DNA of 64,000 nt from Paeniglutamicibacter quisquiliarum (GTDB lineage: Bacteria; Actinomycetota; Actinomycetes; Actinomycetales; Micrococcaceae): the NCBI RefSeq assembly GCF_019084045.1, contig NZ_JAHRED010000009.1, forward strand, positions 1 through 64,000, given 5' to 3'. Within the stretch, counting starts at the first letter, position 1. The number at the start of each line of letters is the position of its first letter. Of the stretch, positions 55,756 through 64,000 are shown piece after piece. The notes below the pieces were generated by a model. It did no database searches. It was not told the DNA's origin and saw only the letters and a program-made list of their open reading frames with translations. Position numbers and translations under genes: made by a program.

Positions 55756-56832
55756 CTAGGTCGCGGTGAACCTCACGGAATTCCTCAGGGTGCGGCCCTG
55801 GGGCGGTGCCATGAGCGAGCCCAACTCCGCCATCGGCCGGGGCCGGGCCACCAGGGATTCCCAGTCGTGGGTGTTCCGGGTCTCGGCCAGGAAGTCCATT
55901 GCCTCTTGCAGGTGCCGCGGCTCGTAGTTGTGCACGCCGGTGACGCTGAGCAGGGAACGGACCATGCGTTCGGGGTCCAGCTCTACGGCGGGCCCGGGGG
56001 AGACGGAACCGGCAAGCACCAGTCGGCCGCCGGTGTCCAGGGAGTCCAACGCAAAACGCACCGCAGGCTGTGCCCCGGAGAGCTCCACCGCCACGTCATA
56101 GGCTCCCGCAACGGCCGGCACCTCGTGCGCCCATCGGGTTGTGGTTGCCCCGAACTCACGTGCCAGTTCCAGCCGTTCCGTGTTCAGGTCGCTGACCTCC
56201 ACCGATGCCGCTCCGCGCCGGCGTGCCACCGCACAGGCAACGATGCCCAGCATTCCGGCACCGCTGACCAGCACCCGCTGGCCACCCAGTTCCCCGGCGG
56301 CCTCGAGCACCGCCATCACGGTGGCGGTGGCGCAGGCGGCGGGGGCGGCCGCGGCATCGCTGGTTTCCTCCGGCACCGAGACCAGGGTGATGCCGCGCGG
56401 CAGGTGGATGTGGGAGGCGTAGCCGCCGGACAATCCCCACGGGCCATCGAGGGGTTCGTGCCCGGTCTTGAGCAGGGTACGGCATTTGGCGCTGCGCCCC
56501 GCGGCGCACCTGTCGCAGCGGCCGCAGCTCACCGTGACGCTCCAGATGACCCGGTCGCCTAGTCCAAGTTCCCGGCCCTGGAAGTCGCGGACCCCGCCCG
56601 GGCCGGTGGCCACGATCCGGCCCACTGCCTCGTGTCCCAGGATCGAGGGGGAGGGGCCGGGCCGGCGCCCGGAGACGGTGTGGATGTCGGAACCGCACAC
56701 CGTGGCCAGGTCGATCTTGGCCAGGGCTTCTCCGGGGGCGAGATCCGGCACGTCCAGGGCACGGGATTCGAAGTCCCGGCCGCCGGTCCAAAGCTGGGCC
56801 TCGAGGGTCAGGCGACGTGTTTGCGTATCCAT
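55756..56832 (-). CDS. Zinc-dependent alcohol dehydrogenase, phosphonate-cluster type
   Basis: A 358-residue medium-chain dehydrogenase. Catalytic zinc parts are TVCGSDIHT near residues 43-51 and GHEAVGR near 66-72; the structural zinc set is CGRCDRCAAGRSAKC near 99-113; the NAD loop is VSGAGMLGIVACAVA. It matches in context and form the phosphonate-associated dehydrogenases called HpnZ (TIGR03366). It may oxidise a hydroxyphosphonate to the aldehyde or ketone used by the HAD enzyme. The start overlaps the end of phnE by 25 bases, so it belongs to the operon. Confidence 0.85.
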   Translation of the reverse strand: MDTQTRRLTLEAQLWTGGRDFESRALDVPDLAPGEALAKIDLATVCGSDIHTVSGRRPGPSPSILGHEAVGRIVATGPGGVRDFQGRELGLGDRVIWSVTVSCGRCDRCAAGRSAKCRTLLKTGHEPLDGPWGLSGGYASHIHLPRGITLVSVPEETSDAAAAPAACATATVMAVLEAAGELGGQRVLVSGAGMLGIVACAVARRRGAASVEVSDLNTERLELAREFGATTTRWAHEVPAVAGAYDVAVELSGAQPAVRFALDSLDTGGRLVLAGSVSPGPAVELDPERMVRSLLSVTGVHNYEPRHLQEAMDFLAETRNTHDWESLVARPRPMAELGSLMAPPQGRTLRNSVRFTAT

Positions 56833-58481
56833 GCGGAGAGCCTTTCGATGATGAAGACGATGGCGAAGATGATCAGGATGATGGTCCCGGCCACGTCGAA
56901 GTTCAGGGTGCGCACCGATTCCATGAGCAGGAAGCCGATGCCGCCGGCACCCACGATGCCCAGCACCGTCGAGGTGCGGATGTTGACATCCAGCATGTAC
57001 ATCAGATGGCCCACCAGTTGCGGAAGTGCCTGCGGGATCGCCGCGTTCAGCAGCGTGTCCCACCATCCGCCCCCCACCGCACGCACCGCCTCGAGCGGGC
57101 CGAGGGGGATTTCCTCGATGGAGTCGGCCACCAGCTTGCCCAGGAACCCGACGGTGCCCACGGCCAGGGCCATGGCACCTGCCATCGGACCCAGCCCGAT
57201 GGCCGCGACAAACACGACGGCCAGGATCAGTTCCGGGATGGCCCGCACCACCAGCACCACGGCCCGGGCCGCCGCATAGAGCGGGCGCGAGGGGGAGATG
57301 TTGGAGGCGGCCAGGATTCCGACGGGGACTGCCAGCACCGCACCGATGACGGTGGCGACCAACCCGATGGCGAGCGTCTCCACCACCGCGATGAGCAGCA
57401 AATCCTCCACGCCCTCGATCGAGGGCGGCAGCAGCTTGCCAAAGACCCCGGCGAGCTCGCCGAAGCTGGCCAGCGGCGCGAGCGGGTTGATGCGCAGGTG
57501 CCCCAGCGAGTAGGCCACCGAGGCGAACAAGGCGGCGCCGGCGATGGCGCGGACCCGCCGGTCCCGGGTCCACGGCGGCCTGATCGCCGAGTCGGCGTCG
57601 ATGGCCCGGGGAGCGGGGCCGGAGTCTGTCGGGTTCAGCAGGGTGCGGCGCAGCGCGATGGAAAGGATCTCCATGGCGGCGATGACCAGCAGGATGATCA
57701 GCACGATCCCCATGGCACTTTCGTACATCAGCCCGCGCAGGGAATCCTGCAGGGCAAAGCCGATGCCCCCGGCGCCGACAAAGCCAAGCACCACGGAGGT
57801 GCGCAGGTTGATGTCGATGCGGTAGATGAAGGTGCCCAGCCAGGCCGGGATCACCTGGGGCAGCACGCCCATGACCAGTTCGCCCAGGCGCCCTGCCCCG
57901 GTGGCGCGCACGGCCTCGCGGGGTCCGGCCTCGGAGGCCTCGATCGCGTCGGCAAAGAGCTTGGCCATCATGCCGACCGAGTGCAGCCCCAGGGCCAGGA
58001 TGCCCGGCAGCACGCCGATGCCCAGCGCGCGGACGAAGAGCACCGCGAAGACGAGGTCGGGGATGGCGCGGCACATGGTGATCACCATGCGCGCGGCACG
58101 GTGGACCACGGGGTGCGGGGTGGTGTTCGCCGCGGCCAGGAAGGCCAGCGGAATGGAGATGACGGTGGCAAGCACGGTGCCCAGCAGCGCCATCATGAGC
58201 GTTTCGAGCAGCAGCTCAAGGATCCGCGGGGGCTCGCTCACTTCCGGCGGGAGCATGCGGGCGAGCAGGTTTGCCACGTCGGTGAAGCCGCCGCCCAGGG
58301 AGCGCAGGTCGAATTCGATGTGGTTGGCGCTGGCCAGGGTCAGCGGCACCAGGGCGGCGAGGGTGATCCAGAGGGTCACCCTTTCGCGGGTCACCGGGGG
58401 ATGCAGCGGCCCGGGCCGGCCGGGCATCGGCGCGCCCGATGCCCGTGGGGCATCGGCCGGGCGGGTCTTGGTGGGCATCAT
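56808..58481 (-). CDS. phnE: Phosphonate ABC permease, tandem PhnE fusion
   Basis: A 557-residue membrane protein with two PhnE-type permease units in one chain. The first has [26 protein letters not shown] and the second [26 protein letters not shown], both EAA-like coupling loops; each half has about six membrane segments and ends with VGAGGIGF. E. coli PhnE is a single unit that works as a dimer; here the dimer is covalent. The start is ATG overlapping the phnC stop (ATGA), so the two are coupled. It would let phosphonates into the cell with PhnC and PhnD. Confidence 0.9.
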   Translation of the reverse strand: MMPTKTRPADAPRASGAPMPGRPGPLHPPVTRERVTLWITLAALVPLTLASANHIEFDLRSLGGGFTDVANLLARMLPPEVSEPPRILELLLETLMMALLGTVLATVISIPLAFLAAANTTPHPVVHRAARMVITMCRAIPDLVFAVLFVRALGIGVLPGILALGLHSVGMMAKLFADAIEASEAGPREAVRATGAGRLGELVMGVLPQVIPAWLGTFIYRIDINLRTSVVLGFVGAGGIGFALQDSLRGLMYESAMGIVLIILLVIAAMEILSIALRRTLLNPTDSGPAPRAIDADSAIRPPWTRDRRVRAIAGAALFASVAYSLGHLRINPLAPLASFGELAGVFGKLLPPSIEGVEDLLLIAVVETLAIGLVATVIGAVLAVPVGILAASNISPSRPLYAAARAVVLVVRAIPELILAVVFVAAIGLGPMAGAMALAVGTVGFLGKLVADSIEEIPLGPLEAVRAVGGGWWDTLLNAAIPQALPQLVGHLMYMLDVNIRTSTVLGIVGAGGIGFLLMESVRTLNFDVAGTIILIIFAIVFIIERLSAWIRKHVA

Positions 58482-59302
58482 GGCGTTGAGGCACCCGCGT
58501 CCGGATCCAGCTGCCGGTAGACCTCCAGCACGCGCTCCTTGGTGAGGGTGGCGGTGGCCTCGTCGAGGACCTTTTCGCCGTTGCGCAGGCCCACGATGCG
58601 GTGGGCCCAGTCCAGGGCCAGGTCCACCTGGTGCAGCGTGCACACCACGGTGATCCGGTTCTCGAGGCAGACCTGGAAGAGCAGGTCCATGACGTTTGCC
58701 GCGTTCTGCGGGTCCAGCGAGGCCACCGGCTCGTCGGCCAGGATCAGCTCGGGCTTCTGCATCAGCGCCCGGGCGATGGCAACGCGTTGCTGCTGGCCCC
58801 CGGAGAGTGAATCGGCGCGCTAGAAGGCCAGCTCGCCCAGGCCCACGCGTTCGAGGTGTCCCAGGGCCTCGCGGCGCTGGGCCTTGGTGTAGCTGAGCAG
58901 GCCGTAGCGCGGTCCGCGGATCTGGCCCGCCGCACCGACCAGCACGTTCTCCAGGCAGCTCAGCCGCCCGACCAGGTTGAAATGCTGGAAGATGAAGCCC
59001 ACGCGCGAGCGCAGGGCACGGAGCCGGCGTGACTTGGTCTTGTGCACCGGTTCGCCAAGCACGGTTGCCTCGCCGCCGGAAAGCGGGTGTAGCCCATTGA
59101 GGCAGCGCAGCAGGGTGGACTTTCCGGATCCGGAGAGTCCCAGCAACACCGTCATTTCGCCCTTGGACACCTGCAGGTCGACGCCCCGCAGGGCGTGGGT
59201 TGCCCCGAAGCTCTTGCGCAGTCCGCGCGCGTGAATGGCGATTTCCGGTTCCGGTGCCACGTCGTGCCCCTGTCCGGTGAAGGTCCCCTGGATCAGGCTC
59301 AT
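58478..59302 (-). pseudogene. phnC: Phosphonate ABC ATPase PhnC with one in-frame amber codon
   Basis: The frame encodes 274 residues with a TAG at 58820-58822. Upstream part: Walker A LGLSGSGKST near residues 54-63 and the Q-loop around FIFQHFNLVGRL. Downstream part, same frame: [19 protein letters not shown], then [14 protein letters not shown] (Walker B) and [12 protein letters not shown] (H-loop). Family members have Gln directly before RAD, so CAG to TAG is the simplest explanation. No frame change or deletion is visible. Without suppression the product would lack the signature and Walker B and be inactive. Both neighbours overlap its ends in the normal way. A sequencing error or natural suppression remains possible. 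Confidence 0.85.
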
Positions 59303-60258
59303 GATTCGCACTTTTCGGACTTGGTGGAGGCGCAGACGGTGCGGATGCCGTCGTAGTCGGTGTCTGTCGCGGGCACGACGCCCCAGGCGTGTTCGCCGGT
59401 GATCAGGCAGTCCTCGTCCTGGCAGTAGCCCTGGGATTCGAAGTAGTCGGCATTGGCCTTTTCGGTGAACAGGGCGGTGAGCTTGGCGGTGGCGTCGTCG
59501 CCCAGGGAATTGCGCACGGCGAAGACCGAGCCCGGGATCTTTTCCGAGGTCCACACCGACTTCAGGTCCCCTTCGGCAAGTTCGCCCTTGCCCGGCAGGG
59601 TTTCCTCGACCATGGACTGCATCGCGAAGCCGACCTCGCAGTCGCCGTTCTTCACCGACAGGGCCGAGGCGTCGTGGCCGCCGGCGTAGATGGGCTGCAG
59701 GGCGGCGCTGATGTCCGATTCCTTGCCGCTGGCGGCGACGCCCGCCTCGATCAGGCCGGCCGAGGGGTAGAGGAACCCGGAGGTGGAGCCCGGGTCGACG
59801 AAGCAGGTGTCCTTGCCCGCGAAGTCCTTGATGTCGTTGACCCCGGCGTTGTCACCCTGGGTGATGCCCAGGGCGTGGTAACCGGAGGGTTCGCCCTTTT
59901 CCCCGGCCAGTGCGCCGAGCGGTTTGATGTCGGCCTCGTTGGTGGTCGCGATGACGTAGGAGAACGGGCCGAGGAAGGCGACGTCCACGCGGTCGGCGAT
60001 CATGCCCTCGACGATGCCCGCGTAGTCGCTGGCCTGCTGAAGCTTCACCGTGGACCCGGTCTCGGCCTCCAGCATCTTGATCAGCGGTTCGTAGGTTCCG
60101 GTGAGATCGGAGGAATTTTCGTTGGGGATGGCGCCGATGACGATTTCGGCGGGGAATCCGGCCGCGGTGACCTCGGGTTCTGCCGGGGCGCAGGCGGTGA
60201 GCAGGGCGGCGGCGGCGGCGGCGAGGGCTGCGGTGAATGCGAGTGTCTTGCGTTTCAT
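59299..60258 (-). CDS. phnD: Phosphonate-binding lipoprotein PhnD
   Basis: A 319-residue phosphonate/phosphite/phosphate binding protein. The lipobox LTAC puts the lipid Cys at residue 23. The core shows VIGAIPNENSSDLTGTYEPL near 41-60, DVAFLGPFSYVIA near 96-108 and CFVDPGSTSGFLYP near 151-164, all hallmarks of PhnD/PtxB. It captures the phosphonate outside the membrane. First gene of the minus-strand operon; its TGA overlaps the phnC ATG. The ligand could be 2-aminoethylphosphonate or a relative, given the neighbours. Confidence 0.92.
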   Translation of the reverse strand: MKRKTLAFTAALAAAAAALLTACAPAEPEVTAAGFPAEIVIGAIPNENSSDLTGTYEPLIKMLEAETGSTVKLQQASDYAGIVEGMIADRVDVAFLGPFSYVIATTNEADIKPLGALAGEKGEPSGYHALGITQGDNAGVNDIKDFAGKDTCFVDPGSTSGFLYPSAGLIEAGVAASGKESDISAALQPIYAGGHDASALSVKNGDCEVGFAMQSMVEETLPGKGELAEGDLKSVWTSEKIPGSVFAVRNSLGDDATAKLTALFTEKANADYFESQGYCQDEDCLITGEHAWGVVPATDTDYDGIRTVCASTKSEKCES

Positions 60259-60354
60259 GGGGGAGACCTGTTCTGCGGTGGTGGTCGAGGGGAGTGGCTT
60301 CGAAGGTGGGCTTCGGTGGCCTTCGTATTCAGCATGGCCGTTGCCTGAGATATT

Positions 60355-60364
60355 TGTCTAGACA
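60355..60364. promoter_or_regulatory. HutC/PhnF-type operator in the phnD-gntR gap
   Basis: TGTCTAGACA is a perfect palindrome containing GTCTAGAC, which fits the GTnTAnAC pattern bound by HutC-subfamily GntR proteins. Read leftward, TAGACA (60355-60360) could also be the -35 of phnD, so the regulator would repress the transport operon. Confidence 0.65.
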
Positions 60365-60450
60365 GATTGGGGTCGTTTGCCGATTGTTCACTCAACGTTT
60401 TTTCCCTTGTTTCATAAGGGTTTTGGGCGCTTTTGGGCTAGGATTATGGT

Positions 60451-61167
60451 ATGCAAGCAGAAGCCACCTACCTGAAGTTGTCCCAACAGATCCTGGAACA
60501 GTACGCGGACCTTCCCCTGCAGCGACCACTGCCCTCAGAGCACGAGCTGGGTGCCCTCTTCGGCGTCAACCGGCAGACCATCAGGGCCGCGCTGGAGGAA
60601 CTGGAACGCCGCTGGTTGATCCGACGGGTCAAGGGCAGCGGAACCTTCCGCACCAAGCGCTACGAGTACCGGATCGGCCCGCACATCGCCCCGTCCTTCA
60701 CCCGCACCGTCCGTGCCTCGGGTGCGGAACCGCGCACCGAAAACAGCAAGCCCGTCACCCGCCCGGCCAGCACGACGGAGCGCGAGATCCTGGGACTGTC
60801 GGCCAACGCGCAGGTGGCGGTGTTGGAGCGTGTGCGTTTCATCGACGGCGCCCCGGTGAGCACCGCCGTCTCGGTGCTTCCCGCGGCCCGGGTGCCGCGC
60901 CTGGCCGCGGCCATGGGCTCGGAGGAATCGCTGGACACGGTGTTGCGCCGGCAGTACGGCTACACGCCGGTGCGGCAATGGAGCCAAAGCAGGCTCGCCT
61001 CGCCGCCGGCGGAGGTCGCCAAGGCACTGGGCCTGCGCGGCCGCCCGCCGCAGATCCTGCTGCGCGGGCTGGTGTCCTGTGCCGAGTCGGGGGACAAGCT
61101 CGAATACGTGGAAAGCTATCTGCGCCCCGACGTCTTCGATGTCGTGACCGAGGTGGGCAAGTGGTAG
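60451..61167 (+). CDS. GntR/HutC-family regulator (PhnF-like)
   Basis: A 238-residue regulator. The winged helix contains LPSEHELGALFGVNRQTIRAAL near residues 28-49 and WLIRRVKGSGTF near 56-67. The C-terminal UTRA ligand domain starts near residue 90 and includes LGLSANAQVAVLERVRFIDG and LEYVESYLRPDVFD. PhnF-like proteins repress phosphonate genes until a phosphonate or phosphate-related ligand binds. A TAGGAT just seven bases before the ATG hints at a leaderless transcript. The stop overlaps the start of phnM. Confidence 0.9.
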   Translation: MQAEATYLKLSQQILEQYADLPLQRPLPSEHELGALFGVNRQTIRAALEELERRWLIRRVKGSGTFRTKRYEYRIGPHIAPSFTRTVRASGAEPRTENSKPVTRPASTTEREILGLSANAQVAVLERVRFIDGAPVSTAVSVLPAARVPRLAAAMGSEESLDTVLRRQYGYTPVRQWSQSRLASPPAEVAKALGLRGRPPQILLRGLVSCAESGDKLEYVESYLRPDVFDVVTEVGKW

Positions 61168-62198
61168 CCAGCTACACCCTCGGGCATGTCCGGGTGCTCG
61201 CCGGGGACCGGATCCTGGAGGACCAGCTGATCAGCGTGGTCGACGGGGTCATTGAGGAAATCCGGGACCACCGCCCGGGCCTGGCCGCCGACATCGACGG
61301 CGGGGGAAAGCTCTGCGTCCCGGGGCTGGTCGACCTGCACAGCGATACCCTGGCCCGTGAATACCGTCCCCGACCGGGGGCGCGGATGCCCATCGGATCT
61401 CCGGGGGCGGCGGAGGTGCACGATGCCGTCAACGCGTACCAGGATCCGCGCCTTGACCACCGGATCCTGCACCGGCTGGATGTGCGCTGCCGTGGCGGCG
61501 TGGAAATGTTCCGCGAGCGGCTCCGGCCCGGGCAGGTGCCGCTGGTCTCCTATGAGGACCACACCCCCGGCCAGGGCCAGTATCGCGACCGCAGGGTCAT
61601 GGAACGCTGGTTGCGCGAGGCACAGCACATGGATGCGGCCCAGGCGGTCGAGCATGTGGACCGGCTGATTGCCGAACGGGACGGGGCGCTCCCGGTCCGG
61701 ACGCAGACCCTGGCCTGGCTGGGCGAACTGGCCGCTTCCGGCTCCATCAGGCTCATGGGCCACGACCCGGTGACGCCTGCGGAAATCGATGAGCTGGTGC
61801 AGCGCCGTGCCGGGATTGCCGAATTCCCCACCACCCTGGAGGCCGCACGGCATGCTGTGCGGCGGGGCGTGGCCACGGTGGCCGGGGCACCCAACGTACT
61901 GCTCGGGGGATCGCACTCGGGGAACGTCTCTGCCCTGGATCTCGCCAAGGCCGGGGTGCTGGACATCCTGGCCTCGGACTACCTTCCCTCGAGCCTGTTG
62001 CCGGCCGCCTTTGAGCTGGCCCGCCTGGGACACGCAACGCTCCCGGTTGCCCTGGCCATGGTCACGGCGAACCCCGCGGCGGCCGCTGGCCTTGACGACA
62101 GGGGCATCCTCCGCGCCGGGTACCGCGCGGACCTGGTGCTGTGCTCGATTCTCAGGGATCGGCCGCGGGTGATGCGGACCCTGGCTGCCGCGCACTAG
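61161..62198 (+). CDS. phnM: PhnM: ribose 1-methylphosphonate 5-triphosphate diphosphatase
   Basis: A 345-residue amidohydrolase-fold protein of the PhnM family. Metal and family motifs: VDLHSDTLA near residues 53-61, YEDHTPGQGQY near 131-141, MGHDPVTPAEI, AEFPTTLEAARHAVRRG, GGSHSGNVSALDLA and LASDYLPSSLLPAA, the last three very typical of PhnM. PhnM removes diphosphate in the C-P lyase pathway. No phnG-phnL genes are in the window. GTG start overlaps the regulator stop, with GAGG before it. Slightly shorter than E. coli PhnM (about 378). Confidence 0.9.
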   Translation: MVASYTLGHVRVLAGDRILEDQLISVVDGVIEEIRDHRPGLAADIDGGGKLCVPGLVDLHSDTLAREYRPRPGARMPIGSPGAAEVHDAVNAYQDPRLDHRILHRLDVRCRGGVEMFRERLRPGQVPLVSYEDHTPGQGQYRDRRVMERWLREAQHMDAAQAVEHVDRLIAERDGALPVRTQTLAWLGELAASGSIRLMGHDPVTPAEIDELVQRRAGIAEFPTTLEAARHAVRRGVATVAGAPNVLLGGSHSGNVSALDLAKAGVLDILASDYLPSSLLPAAFELARLGHATLPVALAMVTANPAAAAGLDDRGILRAGYRADLVLCSILRDRPRVMRTLAAAH

Positions 62199-62215
62199 GC
62201 CGACCGCACCGGGCC

Positions 62216-62239
62216 GCGGGCACCCTACGCGGTGCCCGC
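62216..62239. terminator. Hairpin between convergent phnM and cupin genes
   Basis: GCGGGCACC (62216-62224) pairs with GGTGCCCGC (62231-62239) around CTACGC, 17 bases after the phnM stop and overlapping the cupin stop. It may terminate both directions. Confidence 0.6.
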
Positions 62240-62623
62240 CGCGGCATCGACAGGCGTGAAATAGACCTTGCGCAGGGGCTCGGTGACGGTCCAGCTGGTC
62301 TTCATTCCGGCCGCCAGGCGCATGACGGTGCCGGGAACCAGGTCCGCGGTCCGCGCTGGATGGCCGTCGAACGGCTCGATGACCACGGTGCCGTGCCCGG
62401 CGGTGACCACGAAGACCTCCTCCGCCTCCACGTCGTACATCGAACCGACGCCCATTTCCCAGATGCCGAACGCGGTCCCTGCCAGCGTGCCCAGCGGCAC
62501 CGTGGCGGTCGTGGTGGATGCGGTGGCGGCCAGGTCCTCCGAAACGGGTTCGTGGACCACGGGCACCCGGTTGGCGCGCAGTGCCTGGCCGCCGCGCAGC
62601 TGCGGGAATTCCCCGGCGCTCAC
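62225..62623 (-). CDS. Cupin-domain protein (DUF861/Cupin_3 type)
   Basis: A 132-residue single-domain cupin. The beta-barrel signature is visible as FGIWEMGVG, then VEAEEVFVVTAGHGTVVIEP near residues 64-83 and the second part PGTVMRLAAGMKTSWTVTEPLRKVYF. Similarity is to the DUF861 group (ureidoglycine aminohydrolase-like and many uncharacterised members). The start GTG overlaps the stop of the FAD oxidase gene, so they are co-translated. It may be an accessory enzyme or sensor for the amine product of that oxidase. Confidence 0.82.
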   Translation of the reverse strand: MSAGEFPQLRGGQALRANRVPVVHEPVSEDLAATASTTTATVPLGTLAGTAFGIWEMGVGSMYDVEAEEVFVVTAGHGTVVIEPFDGHPARTADLVPGTVMRLAAGMKTSWTVTEPLRKVYFTPVDAAAGTA

Positions 62624-64000
62624 GAGTCGAACCCCATGCCCACGGCGTCCATGGCCTTCAGGAACGGGCCGCGCCTGCCTTCGTTGCGGTCGGCCTTGGC
62701 CAGCGCGTGGGTCATCAGCCTCACGCCCATCCAGGCCGCCGGCTCCGGAGGGAAGGGCAACGGCTTCTTCCTGACCAATTCCAGCTCGGTGAGCTCGGTC
62801 TTTTGCCCCGAGAGGAGCTCAAGCATGACGCGGGCCCCGAATCTGCTGGCCCCCACGCCCAGGCCGGTGAATCCGGCGCAGTAGGCGACCCTGCCGCCGT
62901 GGGAGGTGTCGAAGAAGGCGAAGAACCGGCTGCAGGTGTCGATGGCCCCGCCCCAGGCGTGGGAGAATCCGATCCCCTCCAGCTGCGGGAAGGTACCCAG
63001 GAAATGTGCGGCCAGCTTCCGGAAGGTGGCATCGTGCCTGTCGTGCCCGGGCTTGATCCTCCGGCCGTAGTGGTAGACCGCGTCGTAGCCGCCATAGAGG
63101 ATCCGCCGGCCGCCGTTCTCGTCGACGGTGGGGCGGGCGTAGTGGAAGCGGTTGTTCATGTCGGCCAGGCCTACGTTTTCCTCCCATCCGATCGCCGCAC
63201 GCTGGGAACCGGTGAGCGGCTCGGTCATCAGGGCGTAGTCGTAGACCGGGATGGTGTGCAGCCGGTGGCGCTTGAGCAGCGACGGGAACGCGTTGGTGGC
63301 CAGCGCGACGCGCCGGGCGCTGATGTCCCCGGCACCGGTGCGCACCCGGATCGCGGCGTCCGTGGAGGTGAGCTCGACGCCCCGGGTGTGTTCGAAGATC
63401 TTCACGCCGAGTTCGAGGCACACCCGGCGCAGCCCCCAGGCAAGCTTGGCCGGGTGCACCAGGACGGTGGAGTCCTCCTCCAGGATTCCTCCCTCGAAGA
63501 GCGGGGAGTCGATGTGGGCGCGCACCTGCCCGGCGTCCAGGACAACGACTTCCGGGTTGCCGGCCGCTTCCTCCTCCAGCCACGGCACCTGGTGCTTCTC
63601 GGTGGCGACATTCAGCACGCCGCCGGTCATCAGGTCGCAGTCGATGCCGTACCTGTGGATGGTCGCGATGATGCCGGCAAGGTTTTCGGCGCCGAGTTCG
63701 GTGAGCCTGGCGTTTTCCCGGGGCAGGTGCCGCTCGCCGTTGGATTCGCCGTGGACCAGGGAAGCCTCGCAGAACCCGCCGTTGCGGCCGGAGGCGGCCC
63801 AGCCGACGGTCTCGGCCTCGATGAGCGCGACCTCGCGGTCTGGATCGGCCTCCTTGGCCAACAATGCCGTCCACAGTCCGGTGTAGCCGCCACCGACCAC
63901 CAACAGGTCGGTGGAGAGATTGCCTTCCAGCGCGGGAAGGGCGGCGGGGCGGTCGGGATGGCACAGCCAGTAGGGGGCATAGGTGGTGCCGCTGAGCGAG
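62620..64000 (-). CDS. FAD-dependent amine/amino-acid oxidase (5' end cut by window)
   Basis: The visible part is about 460 residues and runs off the right edge. The dinucleotide motif is VVGGGYTGLWTA, followed by GWAASGRNGGFCEA, the flavin-binding feature of the DAO/PuuB group. The upstream visible residues include YAPYWL, typical of gamma-glutamylputrescine oxidase-like enzymes. The C-terminal part has YCAGFTGLGVGASRFGARVMLE, the second flavin block. It would oxidise an amine to an aldehyde, releasing ammonia and H2O2. In this context an aminophosphonate is a possible substrate. It overlaps the cupin gene (GTGA). Confidence 0.88.
   Translation of the reverse strand, partial: SLSGTTYAPYWLCHPDRPAALPALEGNLSTDLLVVGGGYTGLWTALLAKEADPDREVALIEAETVGWAASGRNGGFCEASLVHGESNGERHLPRENARLTELGAENLAGIIATIHRYGIDCDLMTGGVLNVATEKHQVPWLEEEAAGNPEVVVLDAGQVRAHIDSPLFEGGILEEDSTVLVHPAKLAWGLRRVCLELGVKIFEHTRGVELTSTDAAIRVRTGAGDISARRVALATNAFPSLLKRHRLHTIPVYDYALMTEPLTGSQRAAIGWEENVGLADMNNRFHYARPTVDENGGRRILYGGYDAVYHYGRRIKPGHDRHDATFRKLAAHFLGTFPQLEGIGFSHAWGGAIDTCSRFFAFFDTSHGGRVAYCAGFTGLGVGASRFGARVMLELLSGQKTELTELELVRKKPLPFPPEPAAWMGVRLMTHALAKADRNEGRRGPFLKAMDAVGMGFDS

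Noticed and set aside
58478-59302. Two separate small ATPase genes or a frameshift in phnC
   Set aside because: Both parts are in the same frame and joined by an in-frame TAG; nothing is inserted or lost, so a nonsense codon fits better than a frameshift or two genes.

Overview
The window is a high-GC chromosomal segment with short intergenic gaps, many GTG starts and ATGA/GTGA stop-start overlaps. Content points to an actinobacterium, most likely of the Arthrobacter/Paeniglutamicibacter part of the Micrococcaceae: DtxR/IdeR-type iron boxes, a DUF222-HNH (13E12) endonuclease, a baeRF-type release-factor relative, a glutathione-independent formaldehyde dehydrogenase and a tandem glycine riboswitch before gcvP. 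The genus is inference; no rRNA, tRNA, prophage, insertion sequence or CRISPR array was seen.

Layout. 1-3.2 kb: end of a thioredoxin-like gene, an unknown membrane protein and a two-gene FtsX-type ABC system. 3.3-16.5 kb: a cationic amino-acid permease, then two ferric-siderophore importers on opposite strands. The first (4997-8808, minus) is binding protein, two permeases and ATPase. The second (10216-16488, plus) is binding protein, two permeases and an ATPase fused to a siderophore-interacting reductase. A metallo-beta-lactamase-fold gene sits antisense inside the second set. Both binding-protein genes have an iron box over the promoter. 16.5-31 kb: a mixed accessory stretch with a MarR/ABC-exporter pair, PTS enzyme I, TetR and EIIA, a DUF222-HNH nuclease, a cytidine-deaminase-like protein, a MarR/FMN-reductase pair with two clear operators, a glutathionyl-hydroquinone-reductase-like protein, SDRs, methyltransferases and acetyltransferases.

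31-40.6 kb: an NfeD/flotillin pair, formaldehyde dehydrogenase, an RNase HI fused to an NTF2-like domain, hydrolases, a VIT-family transporter and an NADP-binding oxidoreductase. 40.6-48.3 kb: glycine/serine metabolism, with a promoter, tandem glycine riboswitch, gcvP-gcvT-gcvH-glyA, a terminator and sdaA. Glycine excess would open the operon; the cleavage system yields methylene-THF, GlyA makes serine and SdaA converts serine to pyruvate. 48.9-54.7 kb: mgtE behind a long structured leader with a possible 26-residue leader peptide, a baeRF-like protein, a lone His-rich zinc-binding lipoprotein and a YibE/F membrane protein.

54.9-64 kb: a phosphonate/aminophosphonate cluster. A HAD phosphonatase-like hydrolase, a zinc alcohol dehydrogenase, a double-domain PhnE, PhnC and PhnD run leftward. 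A GntR/UTRA regulator and PhnM run rightward from a shared control region with a HutC-type operator. A cupin and an FAD amine oxidase (cut by the window edge) follow. phnC carries one in-frame amber codon where family members have Gln just before the ABC signature.

The best leads are the phosphonate cluster with its interrupted phnC, the mgtE leader, the ATPase-reductase fusion and the antisense gene inside the siderophore operon.
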